This document shows, in pieces, positions 1-13,000 of a stretch of 64,000 nucleotides of DNA. Numbering within the stretch: position 1 is the stretch's first letter; every line of letters starts with the position of its first letter. A program made the position numbers and the translations under genes. This DNA is from Anagrus nilaparvatae (Eukaryota; Arthropoda; Insecta; Hymenoptera; Mymaridae), in NCBI GenBank assembly GCA_022575985.1, contig JAKSXM010000231.1, positions 28,930,501-28,994,500 of the forward strand, read 5' to 3'. A model generated the notes under the pieces. The model saw only the letters and a list, made by a program, of their open reading frames with translations. It ran no database searches and was not told the DNA's origin.

Positions 1-3000
1 AACCTTAAACTAAACTGATAAAAATTTTCTGTGAATGAATTTTTCGCTTATAGCCTTCCGAAATTCTATAACACCAATCCAAGAAACTTAAAGTAAATCT
101 TAAAAAGCTGTTGCAAGCTTTTTCTCTGTTTCTCTTCATAAAGCATAAAAAAAATTACAAAATTAATAAAATTTTTAAAAATTAACGTCCAAATTAATGT
201 TTACATTTAATTTATTATAATTTTAAGTCTCTATGTTAATTAATTTTAAAAAAATATGAGGATATTAAATCGGGGACCTTTCTTGTTTTAAGTAAATATG
301 AAAAAAAGTAATCATAATAAAACGAGACAATCAATTTATTTCGTTCTATTTATTTAGTACATTAATTTACATATAATTTTAATTTTTATAATTTATTTAT
401 TGTATAAGTTAATAAAAATGGTACCATTTTTTAAAACTAAAAAAAGACTAAAATTAGATTAGTAGATTGGGACAATTGTCTAAATTTAAGTCAAAAGAAA
501 CAAATTTTATATCACATGTTATAAAACATATCTTTTTTGTAAAACAAATTTATTCAAAAATAATGCATATCTGTCCAAAATATCAGTTTTTCTTTTCATA
601 TAGGTATTTGTAGAATTTACAAAAAACAAAAAATTGTACATAAAAAATGAATCATAAAAAAATAATAACATTCGAAAGTATAAATGTAAATAAAAACGAA
701 AAATATCTTACAATATATATTGCAATTACAAAAAAATATAAATATATATAAAGAAAAAAAAAATAGTTTTGTGTAAAAGTCGATATTCGACCAAAATAAA
801 AAAAAAGTATATGTATAAAAAAAGTTTAGACATTTTTGCGATTGGTTTTGAACTTAGTATAATATTATACATCTAATACTCTGTAAAACTTTTTTATTTA
901 TATATATATATATATTTTATTTTTAACATTTTAAAATTTTTCATCTATAAATATAAAAAAACTTGGTCTTGTGTGTAAGGTATATTAGACTTTGGTTTGT
1001 TTGAAATTTTGTTTGTGGTACGATTAAAAATCTATTGGCTTGTTGGAGTCAATACTAAAAGGGTAAAATCATATCAAAAAGGTTGTTTTTTTTTTTGTTT
1101 TTCAAAATGATCTTGTATAAAAAAAAAATTGATTTAAAATTCTAGGCTAAGAACTAATTTTTCATCTTATCAAACTGACTAAATTTTGAGTAAAAATGTT
1201 AAAAATCTATTTTTCATAAATTCTAAAGGTAAAAATAAGCCAAAGTCTAATATACATGTTAATTTATATACGAGAAATCTATGTACATAAAAAAGTGCAA
1301 AGAAAATAAATAAAAAAATAAATAAATAAGTAGTTTAAAAAGTTATAAATACTCATACTTTAAAACGATTGAATTTAAAATTCTCAATCTACATTTATAG
1401 AATTTTTTTAAAACAAAAATATGAAGAAAAAAATATACATACATATAAATAATAAAAACATATATATACAAATTCGTATGTGAAAATATCTTAAAAAGTA
1501 AGAAAATGTACATTTTTCATGGACTAAAAATAAAAAAAATTTTTTTTTTCATTAATAATATAGGTAATAAAAAAATATATTGTTATGTGATTAATTATAA
1601 TTAATTATTAAAATAAAAACGTAATTAATACAGTTTACACGATTTATATTTATTTCATTTTATTTCATATTTTCATTTTTTAAAAAAGGTAAGTTTTTAA
1701 AATATAATAAAGCAAATATGACTTTACCCTTAACTATTTGATTTGCTATTGGAGATGAGCGGAACCCGAGCTGGTGATCCAAGTAAAACAGAAAATTAAA
1801 AATAGCATTTATCATCGCTGATTTCTAAAAATTTTGAAATATTACCACAAGTATAACTCTGGCTTTAAAAAGGGATTTCCCAGATACTACAATTGAAGCT
1901 ATTAGAAATATTAAAAAACACTGATTTAATAAAACTCGAGTAAATTAATAATTTCCTTTTTTTACCAGAAAAAATTGGTTAATTTGAATTCAAGACCAGA
2001 AAAACTAAAATAGAAAAATTATGGATCATTTTTACAGAGCATCCTTGCTCTCATGCAACAAAATAAACAACTTTTCTATAAACACAGTACTAACGTTAAA
2101 TCCTAATAAAGTTGAGAAGAAAATTTTTATTTTATAATAAACAAAACAATAAAAAATTGTTTCTAAACTTTATATACAAACAAAAGAAATTTTTATAATT
2201 TATATACTTTTTATTTTTTGTTTATTTATAAAACTTGAAAGTACATAGTATAATGTTTTATCTTATGATTTTCTTCTTTTCGTGTATTTTATACTTCTAA
2301 ATAAATAAAAAGTTTAGTTTATTTTTTTTTTCTAAACTTTGTATACAAAAATTATTTATATATGAACAAATCTAAGAAAATCGTAAAATATTTTTTTGTT
2401 AATTTTACTTTGAAAAAGAAAACTTTTCTAATTTTGAAAGAATTATTGCTCCATCTCAGTTCCTCTTAAAAGTTCTAATGGACTGAGCATTTAAGAAAAA
2501 GTAGCAATTTTTAAGAGCAGATATGATTTTGTGTCCTACAGACCTAAATGGGCCTCTTGTGACGATATTTCTGGGTAATGCTAAAAGTATATGTAAAATA
2601 GATCTGTTGGACCCAAAATCTTAAATAATTACTAACAGTCTTCCACCAAAAAGAAACTTTAAATAAAAATAGTAACTACCAAAAACATCTTTTATTTAGA
2701 GCCGTATTAAAAATTTTGGGACTAAAAAATTGGGCCAAAATCATATCCGGTCTTGGAATTTGCTGCAGAATCTGAATTTGAAATAAAAAAGTGTACTTCT
2801 AAGTTGGGTTCTGCTGGGCCTGATGTGGCCCTAATACCTAAATCTAATGCCCCTCATAAGACTGCAACCCTATTTTAAATCAAACATTTTCCATTACTTT
2901 ACTTGGTTTTGGAGATTTTTGATTTTATCGTTTAAAATGACTCACCCTGTAAGTGCTTCTGAAGCACAATAGCAAATCAAATTTATAACAAAAATTTTAC

Positions 3001-6000
3001 TTCCACCCTTACACGACTTAACTTTTTCCCTCAAAAGTATCAGTGCTATGTACGATTTTCTTAAAGTTTGCTTCAGAAAGTATGAATTTTAAGCCTTTTG
3101 CATTGCACGTCATATTTGATCTTCATAAAAACTTTATTTTTATATGTATTAGGTAAAATATTATTGTTACAAAGTTTTTTTTTGGTTAAAAGAAAAGTAA
3201 TTTTAATTTGTTATCGACTATATTTCGGCTACATTATAACGCAAAGTATAAGATTAAATAGTTTTACGAATTCACAAGACTAGGAACAAATTTTTAAAAA
3301 ACTTCGCAGGTCAAAAGATTTGCACACTGTCTTAAACAGTATTATCAATGACTCCGATCCGTATAATAGTTTGTAGAATTAATCGAGAAATGTTGGAATT
3401 ACGCCAGTTAATTGTAAGTTCTATTTTATCGTAACGAGGTAATTTTTAATAACCGCGATTATTAGTAAAAGGCAGCGATAGGAGGAGCCATCCTTCATTA
3501 GCTTCTAGTGAGGTTTAGTTTCAATCGTGATAAAGTTTTCTCCATTGTCGCATTTTTTATTGAGTTTGGTGAATACCCTTTCAAAAGGTCAACAATACAG
3601 TCTCTGTTTTTAAGATCGCAAGCTGAGGCTCGTGTTCTCTCTTTTAATTGTTGATAACATTACTTAATAGAACTAGTATAAAACTTCATCCAAAAGATTA
3701 AAATTAAATGGCTCATCGTAAAAGGCATTGCGCAGTTCAGATCTAAGGGCCGTCTCCTTAACAATGCCTATAAACTTTATGTCTTTTCTGAATAATCATC
3801 AAACTTATCACTTTTATCATATTCCAATCTCGCAGGAGATCCATGAGTAAGTATTTCAGGATTTGAAAGGTATGCTCTAGGGATAACAGTACATCATCTC
3901 ACCTAGTCAGTGTTTTATTTCAACTAAATACTTTATAATTTAGATAATAATAAATATTATTTTTTTATTAATTATAATAAATTTGAATATTTTCTTTTGA
4001 TATTACTTCCATAATTATAATTTTATACTTAGAAAGATAATAAAGATAATAATCTAAATAATTAAAATAAGATAAAATTTGATATTGACTTTATATAATA
4101 TTATAATATATTCAAAGTATAATTAGTAAAGTGTAACTAATATCTCAAATAAATCTTCTTGAGAAAATATTCGTATATGAATACATGTAGTAGTAAATAG
4201 ATCTCTTTGATGTAAATTATTATTTTATTATGAAATTAAATTTATAATACAACATTCAAAGCTTTTGTCAATTAAATTTTAATTAATCATACATATGGGA
4301 GATTTATTTTTTTTTAATTTTATTGTAAAAATAGACATATTCAACTATTTTAATTATTAAATACATCGTACATGTATAATAATAATAATAATAATTTAAA
4401 TTTTCAATTGTACAAGATCTTTCAAAGCCTCTTAAACTTGTAATTACATTTATAAAGTCAGTCAGTAGAATATAAATAATTATTATATTATATATTAGAA
4501 ATTCTCTTATTTAAGAAATTAAATCTTGCAAATAGTTATATATTCTTTAAGAATATTTTAATTTTAATTTTTTAAATCCAAAAATATATGGATATTTAAA
4601 ATATTTGATCGTATTTACACAACTGAAGCTTTTTAAAATAAGGATAATGTACACTGTCAAAATATATTGCTTAAATTTTCAAATGAAAAACTTTGCCCAG
4701 CTGGCATGCGTCAAAAAATAAATTAAAATAACAAAAAAATATTCAAATTATCTACCAATTTCATGATTTACTCACCCATACAAAAAAAAATTAATATCAT
4801 AATAATAAGATTTGATTGGAAATTCAAAAATTTGCTTGAATTTTTAAGCAATATATTTTTGCAGTATAATAATTAAATACTAAATTGCATTGCAAGAAAT
4901 ATCACGATATTATGAATATGAATGAAAATGTTATTAATTATTAAAATTAAAAAATATAATACTGACTATTAATTACTTAAATCTTATTTTTATGTATTCC
5001 AAAATTATTGACCAAATTGTGTAAAAAAAGTTGAAGCTTTCTGACCAATTAAAAAATGATCAATTACACGTTTGGGGTGCAACATATATACTTTAGTTAG
5101 AAATGCCAAAATACTAACAAGTTAGATTTTATGTATATGTACCTATATGGATAATTGCAAAAGAGGTCACGTTTCTACATCCGGTCTTATATAATTTAGT
5201 TGGTTGCTCGCTTTCGTTTCCGTTATTAATATTCATATTCTCTTTCACGCGAAAGAAATAGGGATGAGTGAAATATATGTTATACAGAAGTATGGTATAT
5301 TTTTGTTATCACTATAAAATGAAGTATGACACTAGAAAGAAAGAAATTGGGTATATGCATATACTATGAGTACAAGAGCTTACCTTTCCGTTTCCACTGT
5401 TGGATTTCAGGAAAGAAAAAACTTTCTAGGTGTATACGTGGATTACTTTTCTTTGTTAATAAAAATGACCTACTAACTTTATTTTTAGAATTAAAAAAAA
5501 AAAAAGTTCTTTGTAAGTAATAGGCGTTTATATGTTACAATTTCATTTTTGTTGTAGTTTTTTTTAAATCCACTTGATTACTAAAGCAGTTTTTTATAAA
5601 AACTTATGATAAAAACGATAGTAGTTTAGGTGTCTAGTTTTTCTAAGTTGGGGGGTCATATTTCATTGTATTACTCTATTAATTAAGATATAATTTATAG
5701 CTCCGAAATTCATTTTCACAGCTAGAGATAAGCTTTGACATTGAATATACAACATGGAAGTTTACCTCAAAGGAACTATTTTTACTATCTGAGGATTTGT
5801 TTCTGTTTTTTCGTTGATGAAATATTTTCTACCCTAGGATTCATTTGACTTCATAAACTTTAACATTTAAATTTTATTTACACTGTTGAATCATCTTTTA
5901 CCTCAAAACTACCTTTTATCTTCAACATACCAAAAGGTTTTAATTTACCTTAAGAGATTTTTTTCTTGACCAGCATTTTTCGTATATCTAAAGGAAATTA

Positions 6001-6925
6001 CTTTCAAATTAAAATTTAAGTTTAGGCTTTAGGAACCTAGCTTACTCATACAGAAAAATATTTACCCAGTGAAAATGATTTCCATACGAGAGCCCTTTTC
6101 ACTTTCCAGAAAATTAAATTTTAGCTTCAGAACATAATTTTATCCATAAGATGAGCCCTTATTTTTTAGCTATACACCAAAGGGAAGTTAATCTTCTGGA
6201 TTCAACGATGGAGTCGAATAAAATTTGCAAATCCTAAACAAAATGGACATTTTAGTAAAAACAATAAAATTCGATTTTATATATTGTTACTTATATTCTT
6301 ATTCATATTTAAATACAGTAATAAACTATTATAATATATCTTATTTCATAATATTTTCATACGATTTTGTTACTCCTATATAAAATAAAATAATATAAAA
6401 TAATTAATATTTAATTTAATATCTAATAACAAAATATTTCTCATAAAAACTTAGGTTAAATGAGCTTAAAAAAGTACACTTATAAAAATATTTAATATAT
6501 CCTAATTTTTTATTTGTAATTTTTTTTCCATTTTTATTTGTTTTTGGCACTTTAAGAATTCAATTATTTGAGAAAAAATAGTTTTTTTTGTTTAATTTAT
6601 TTTTGTATTTTTTATGTATAGTAAAAAAATTATATATAATTGTAGGTAGGTATATACTATTATTTTATACAAATTTAAAAATTGGAAGACATATTTTTTT
6701 GTTTATAATATATTTTTTTATATTTATATATGGCGAGTTTTTATACTTGTTTCTTTTTTTAAAATTATTTTCTGTTTTTTTTATCTAGTTTAATTAATAT
6801 TTTTTTTTTAAATAGGTATAAATATAAAAAATATAATACTTGATTAAAATCTAATTTAAAATTAAAAAAAAAAAATAGTAGATTAAACATAAATATTATA
6901 ATATTAAATAAAATTAATTTTTTTT
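1..6925. other. 3' flanking region of the dachs-like gene; no intact gene
   Basis: Very AT-rich sequence with A and T runs. All open frames are under 70 codons, of biased composition, and lack recognisable domains. 2.44-2.95 kb is less AT-rich and looks like old repeat. 3.29-3.89 kb holds a decayed coding-like fragment (separate entry). The 3' UTR of the myosin lies at the upper end of this stretch. Confidence 0.6.
3290..3890 (-). pseudogene. Decayed coding-like fragment, unidentified
   Basis: Base composition rises above the flanks, and the minus strand gives peptide-like stretches broken by frameshifts and stops: EYDKSDKFDDYSEKT near 3,781-3,832, ETALRSELRNAFYDEPFN near 3,693-3,757 in another frame, and KGYSPNSIKNATMEKTLSR near 3,529-3,587. 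Order and spacing are consistent with one degenerate protein. I do not recognise it; a retroelement gag-like or captured host fragment is possible, and chance is not excluded. Confidence 0.25.
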
Positions 6926-7086
6926 TTAAACATTAACATTACAAGGTTTTAATTCCATATATTGATAAGGTACATGTAAATTTTTATTGTTATGTTCAAC
7001 AATTAAATGGCCACGTCTTTTTGATGATGCACCAGTTACAATGACAGTTTCACCTTTTAATAAAACAATTTCACCTTCACCATCTT
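6926..7086 (-). CDS. dachs: dachs-like myosin, coding exon 15: SH3-like C-terminus and stop (residues 1262-1314)
   Basis: Acceptor TTCCAG. It encodes EDGEGEIVLLKGETVIVTGA, then GHLIVEHNNKNLHVPYQYME and LKP, ending in TAA at 6,926-6,928. The pattern 'E..LKGE.V.V......G.L.V......VP..Y.EL' matches strands b-e of an SH3 fold, but the conserved Trp pair of peptide-binding SH3 domains is absent. The 3' UTR must lie below 6,926; no poly(A) signal can be chosen reliably in this AT-rich sequence. Confidence 0.8.
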
Positions 7087-10000
7087 CTGGAAAATAATTT
7101 TTATTAATTAATTAAATAATATTTTATATTTATTAATTTATTGAATCTTTATCACATGCAAATTATTTGAATGGAATAATGTCAGTATCTATTCTTTTTT
7201 TTTTAATGTTTAATTTTTCAGAATTTTCAGTTCTTTAGGCTCGATTCTCTTTTATTTTATGAGGTTAATAGAAAAATTACATCAAAAAATTTATTATGAA
7301 TAATTCTGAATTCCTAATAATACGTTTAATATGCTAAAATTATAAATCTTTTTGCAAATTAATAAAAATGTTATTAATTATTACTGCATTTTTGACTTTA
7401 GTAAACCTAATACAAAAATTGGTGTTCTTTTAAATAATATGGCCAACTTAATCCAAATCCTTGATCTTAAGGGCTATGTCTGAATTGAAATGAATATATA
7501 AATTAATCAAAAATAATGTAAATTATTTATTTTATGTTTCGTACATACAAGAAGGCCTCTTCAGGACTGATAATATAAATTTTTTATAATGCATCAGTGA
7601 ATAAAATCGACCAATAATGCAATTTCTTAAGTGAAAATGTATATCAGGTTTATTTTGAGTTTTCAAGAAACTGTAATAATCATTACCAGGTTTAAAAAAA
7701 CATTGTTCAATAAAAATTAAGAAAATGTTGGAAAATTTTGTAGTTTAAAAAAAAAACTTAATTAATGAGAAAATAGAAAAATGATCAAGAAACTGTAAAT
7801 CTGACTTTTTTTTATAATTGCATAGTCTTTTACGATCGATCGTAAATTTACGATTTTTTTGTAATTTTACATATTTTTAGTAAATTTACAATTTTTAGTA
7901 AATTTACAATTTTTTGTTGTACATTTACAATTTTTCAGATGTAAATAAACTATACGAAAATTCGTAAATTCCTGATACTCTCGTATATTTACGAAAAAAA
8001 AAATTGTAAAATCAGGAATTTGTTGTACATTTACTAACGATTGTAAATTTACGATTTTTTTTAGTAAATGTACAATTTTTTTAGTAAAATTACGACAAAT
8101 TCCTGATTTTACGATAATTTCGTATATTTACCATAGGGTATTTTTAACAGTGTAATTATATCTAAATATATAAGTCAGATTCAAAGTGTTGATCTATCAA
8201 ACATTTATACTTAGTAAAAAAAAAAAATTATAATATCCAATTTTCATTAATATTACCTGAAAATGGCACTTTCATTAACCTTGTTTGAGGATAACCAAAT
8301 TTTGTGTTACCATTAATAGTATAGGACCTACTAGGAGGCACAGGTGGAGGTCGCTCCTATAAAAATAAAACATTAGTCAGCAAGCTACTCAGAGAATTTC
8401 AGCAATATCATAAAAAAATTAAACAAAAAAACATTTTAAACTTACAAGATCAAGTCCAAAAAGTGTACAAGTTTCTTGAATCATTTTAGCATCAGCACAT
8501 TTTTCTGTTGGATCTGGCGGTGGTGTACCAGCAATTGGCTGTGGTCTTGGTCTGGCACCATTTCCATGACTAATTTTATTAGTATTTCTATGTAATGAAC
8601 CAATATTTGTTGTTTGATTTTGCATATATTTGTTTTGATTTATAGTTGATTTTATTGGTATTTTTGGACGTTGATATGACCATCTTTTACGTATACGCCA
8701 ACCTCTCCAATTACACTGTATAAATAAAAATAAAATTAATAATTATTATTCTTTAAAGCAATTAGTTTATTGAATCGTAAGTTAAATATTTAATAGTAGT
8801 AGTAATTTAATTCAAAAAGAAAAAAAAAAAGGAAAAATTAGATAATTTAACTTAATATAGTTTTTCAATGTATGAGAAGCTATTAACCTATAAAACTTCT
8901 ACTGTACAGAAAATTGTTTCAGAGTCCATTCAAATAAATTATACCTTTATATCTGTCTTTTTTTTATATAATATAAATTAAAATTACTTCTAAAATTCAC
9001 TTTACTTTAAAATAGGGGTGATTTAAAAGATTGCTTTTTTTCTTTTTCTTTCTTCGTAATCATAATTATTATTCTTTAGAAAAAAAAAAGTTAAAAAAAA
9101 ATTTTCTTTAGAAATGTGCAAAAAAAAAAAACTTTACTTTTTATAGTAATTAAAAAAATTAAATTTTTTTTATACTTAATGAAAAGAAAAAAATTTATGA
9201 ATTTTACCTGAATATTAGTAGCAGCTTTTTTTCTTATTTCAGAACGTAAATTTTCTAATTGTTGCCTTATACCTTCACTTAAGAAAATGTGTCTTTTACC
9301 AATAGCCCAATTAGTACTAGCATTAAAATTATTTTTTAAATCTTGTGCATTTTGTAATATTAATTTTGTATCTTCAATTGCTTGTTCTTCAGAACGCCTT
9401 AATTGTTTAAATGGTGCTATTAATCGATATCTTGCATTGAAAGCTTTAAAACGCATTCTATGTGGATAACCTTTTGTTTTATTTCATGAAAAAATAAAAT
9501 ATTATTATTATTACCTTTTTTTTTTATTTTATTTTTATTGTAATTTAAAAATTCAATTTTTATATATTTTCTTTTTTTTTTTCAAGAATTTATTGCATAA
9601 AATATTTTATGTATCAAATATAAATGTTTGATATTACAATGTTGAAATATTGAATAGAAAAGTGAATTATATGCAAAGAAATATAATAAAAATTTTGTAT
9701 ATGTATATGGGAGAATCTTGGTAAATTTGACCCTAAAAATTTTATTCAAAAATTTTGCTTTTTTTTAGTCGTTTTTGGGGTATATTTGGAATTTCGTGCT
9801 ATATGTTAGGTTTTCGAATTCAAAAATAAAATTTTTGACCTTAGCTACAAACTAAATGTTCAACAAAATTTCAAATTTCAAAATTTTCCTTTATTAGTAT
9901 AATAGAAGAAATAATTACAAAAGGTGGATAAACATTTTTTAAAAAATTACATCCTTTTCCAGTTTCAGCACCAAGAAGTTTAATATTTTGGATCTAAAAT

Positions 10001-13000
10001 TCGAAAAAATATCAAACTTCTGGGGTCTGTAACTGTAAAAGGATGCATTTTTTTGAAAAATGTTTATCCACCTTTTCGTCTTAAAATCAAAAAATTAATC
10101 GATTCCTCGCGTTTAAACAGAAACTTGCTTTACCCCTCAAAAGAGGGAAGCCACCCCGCCCCTTCGGGGGTCCGTTCAAAGAAGTTTGATATGTTATATT
10201 TTTGATTGGAGCCAAAATGAAGCGAATACAATAAGTTCCAAGTGATTTCATTCAGAACGAGATTCAGACCGTGAAAAAATGTTAACGTTTATAATTATAT
10301 TTCTTCTACACTGAAAAAAAAATCCGCTTGTGGCTAGCGGAATTTTTTTCTTTGCAAACAATTGCAAATGACTTGAAACGTAAAGAAAATTAAAAAAAAA
10401 AACATTTTTTCTTTTCTTCTTCCAAAATTTTCTCAAATTTTATCATACAATATACGCATACCCAAAGTAAGCGAGAAAAATTTTTTTTTAATTTTCTTTA
10501 CGTTTCAAGTGATTTGCAATCGTTTGACAAGAAAAAAAATTCCGCTAGCTACAAGCGGAATTCCGCTTGCCGCAAGCGGATTTTTTTTCAGTGTATATGT
10601 GTTTCCAATTTAAATAAAACTACCTAGATCCACCGATACATATACAGTGAGTATCTTTTGAAATACATTTTTTTTAAGACTTTGTACTTTTTACATTAAA
10701 AATTTTATGAAACAAACAAAATTTAACATTTACACAAAAAATTATAAAATCTACTAACCACCAGCCATAAGATTGACAGTTTCTAAAACCTGAAGTGATC
10801 TAATTTGATGCATAGTAACATTACGATCAAACATCATAGGTGTTTCAGTAGCATTACTTCTAACACATCTAACAAAATGCGGTCTTGCGTGCACTAAAGT
10901 TCTTAATAAATTATCCAATCGCGTGTGAAAATCTTGTGTTAATGTTGATATAGGTTCATCTCCATTTAATCTATTTTTTAATAAATAAAAATATTCAAAT
11001 ATTAAAAAATTTTTTTAAAGAAAAATCAAGTCAATTTTAAAAACTTACAAATCAGTATGTGATGTTGGTGATATTCGAAAACTAACACCTCTAGGTACTG
11101 TATCACTAGCATACAATGCTTTCAATTCGCTACCGAATAAATGTGTTGCAAAACCAAAATTACAAGTATGTTTATAAAATACAGCTACTAAATCATCTGG
11201 TACAACATCTTTATTTGTATCTATTAGCACAAAAAAATTATTAATATTAATTGCATTTCTTAAATTATGAAATAAAAAAATATTGTACCCAAAAAGTCTG
11301 ATGCATCATAAGAAACACGTCCAGCATAATGTTGAATACTAAATGTACGACAATCTAATGTTCTTGCATCGAATAATCTTGGATTATGTTTGTGTTGTAC
11401 TTTAACTTTTGATACATAACTTTCAGCTGTTCCTCTCATTGAACATTCAACATCTAACATACTCAGTAGACCAGTTCTCTACATTATTTTTTCAAAAAAT
11501 TAATTAATATATTATTATTTACATTGGTATTTTCAAACTAAACAGAACTAAACTTAATGGTCGATTCTTTATATCGGTTTCAAAGTATTTTACTCCAAAA
11601 GTACTACTAAAAATAGACCTGCACATCAAATTATTTACATCAGTTTATTTCTCGATTATTAGCAACCAATTTTGTTTTTCGGTTATATTAAAAAAAAAGA
11701 GATTGGAGCTACGGGAATTTTTTTTTCTTTCATACGGTTGTGAATTACATGACACCGATAGAAATGTGTTTTAAAAAACTTGCTAATAGGGAGGGGGTAC
11801 CCTGAAAATCAGAAAATCTAAGAGGGGGGTCAAATATGTCCGTTTTAAGGGGGAAGGGCTCAAATGGGACGCAGAATAATTTTGATTTAGGGACTTGAAA
11901 AAATCCAGGTTTAGGGACTTGTAATTCAGGTGATAAAATTTGCGGTCAGATTTATAATTAGTCATGTCATTTGGCGGGAAATTTTGAATATGTGAAAATG
12001 CAATATAAGCTTTCGAATCGGTTTCTCTTTTTTAACAAAATATTTGAAGTTTCAGAAGTAACTTAAACCTTAATAAAAGATTTTTCGTCTGTAAGCTTTT
12101 GAGAAATCGGAAAGAAATTTGAAAACAAATTGTATTTTTCTGATTTATCGCGTATGATTTAAATCAACTTTTGGACCTCGAAGTAACATTCTATAGAATA
12201 CTATACTGGCTCCCAAAAGGAAAAAAATGTTCATGAAAAAATAAGCGTTATAGCAGGTGTTATAATGGACATTTTTGAAAATAGATTAACAATGAAAATG
12301 ATTGCCAACAATTGAGGATTGAACCTTAGGAACTAAAAAGTTACTTAAAGGACTGGGGTACCCGAAATTTCAGAAAAAGAGCGTTACGTTTTTTTTTGAA
12401 CGACCCCTTATTAGTAATTTCGAGAAAATAATATATTTTTATCCTGGGCCGCATAAATAAAGAATGGCCGTAAATTGCAATCCGAGACAAAGTCGAGGAT
12501 GGCAAACTACGATCTGGGACATTCTTTTTTTACGGACAAGGGCAAAGAATAATTTTTCTTCGTCAGTAACAAGAAAACGCGTATTTTTGAATCGTGTCGC
12601 AGCCAGGAAATATGCGCTTTCTGGCCGCTGATTATAAAAATACTTTGGAACTGATTTGAAGATCTGAACATTAATTTTAGTTCCATTTGGTTTGAAAAAA
12701 CCCCATAAATGTATAAAAATTAAAAAAATATTAACTTACCAAAGATGAAATCAAATCAATGCAAGGGACATTATCAACGTAATCAACTTCAACGTCACAA
12801 TGTATACCTTCATCCCGACAACTTTCAATTGAACTTTTGAAAATATGTGTATTATAAAAATGTTGCATTGTTTCAGCACATAAATTAATACATAAATGTT
12901 CTAATTGACTTGGTTTTTGATCTTCAAAACCAAACATATCTAGTATACCAATAAATCCATCTGTTGCATGTCTCACTGCATTATTTAATACAGCCATACT

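Noticed and set aside
3875..3895. CTAGGGATAACAGTAC, reminiscent of the conserved TAGGGATAACAG of large-subunit rRNA
   Set aside because: Flanking sequence does not continue as rRNA on either side, so the match is a short coincidence.
7830..8155. Full copy of the CACTGTAAAAAG MITE in intron 14
   Set aside because: Only the right-end ACAGTGTA and general AT palindromic words match; the left terminus is missing, so it is noted only as intron content.
11783..11965. Minus-strand open frame of 60 codons in intron 8
   Set aside because: It lies within the G-run repeat; its Ser-Leu-Asn periodicity comes from the repeat units.
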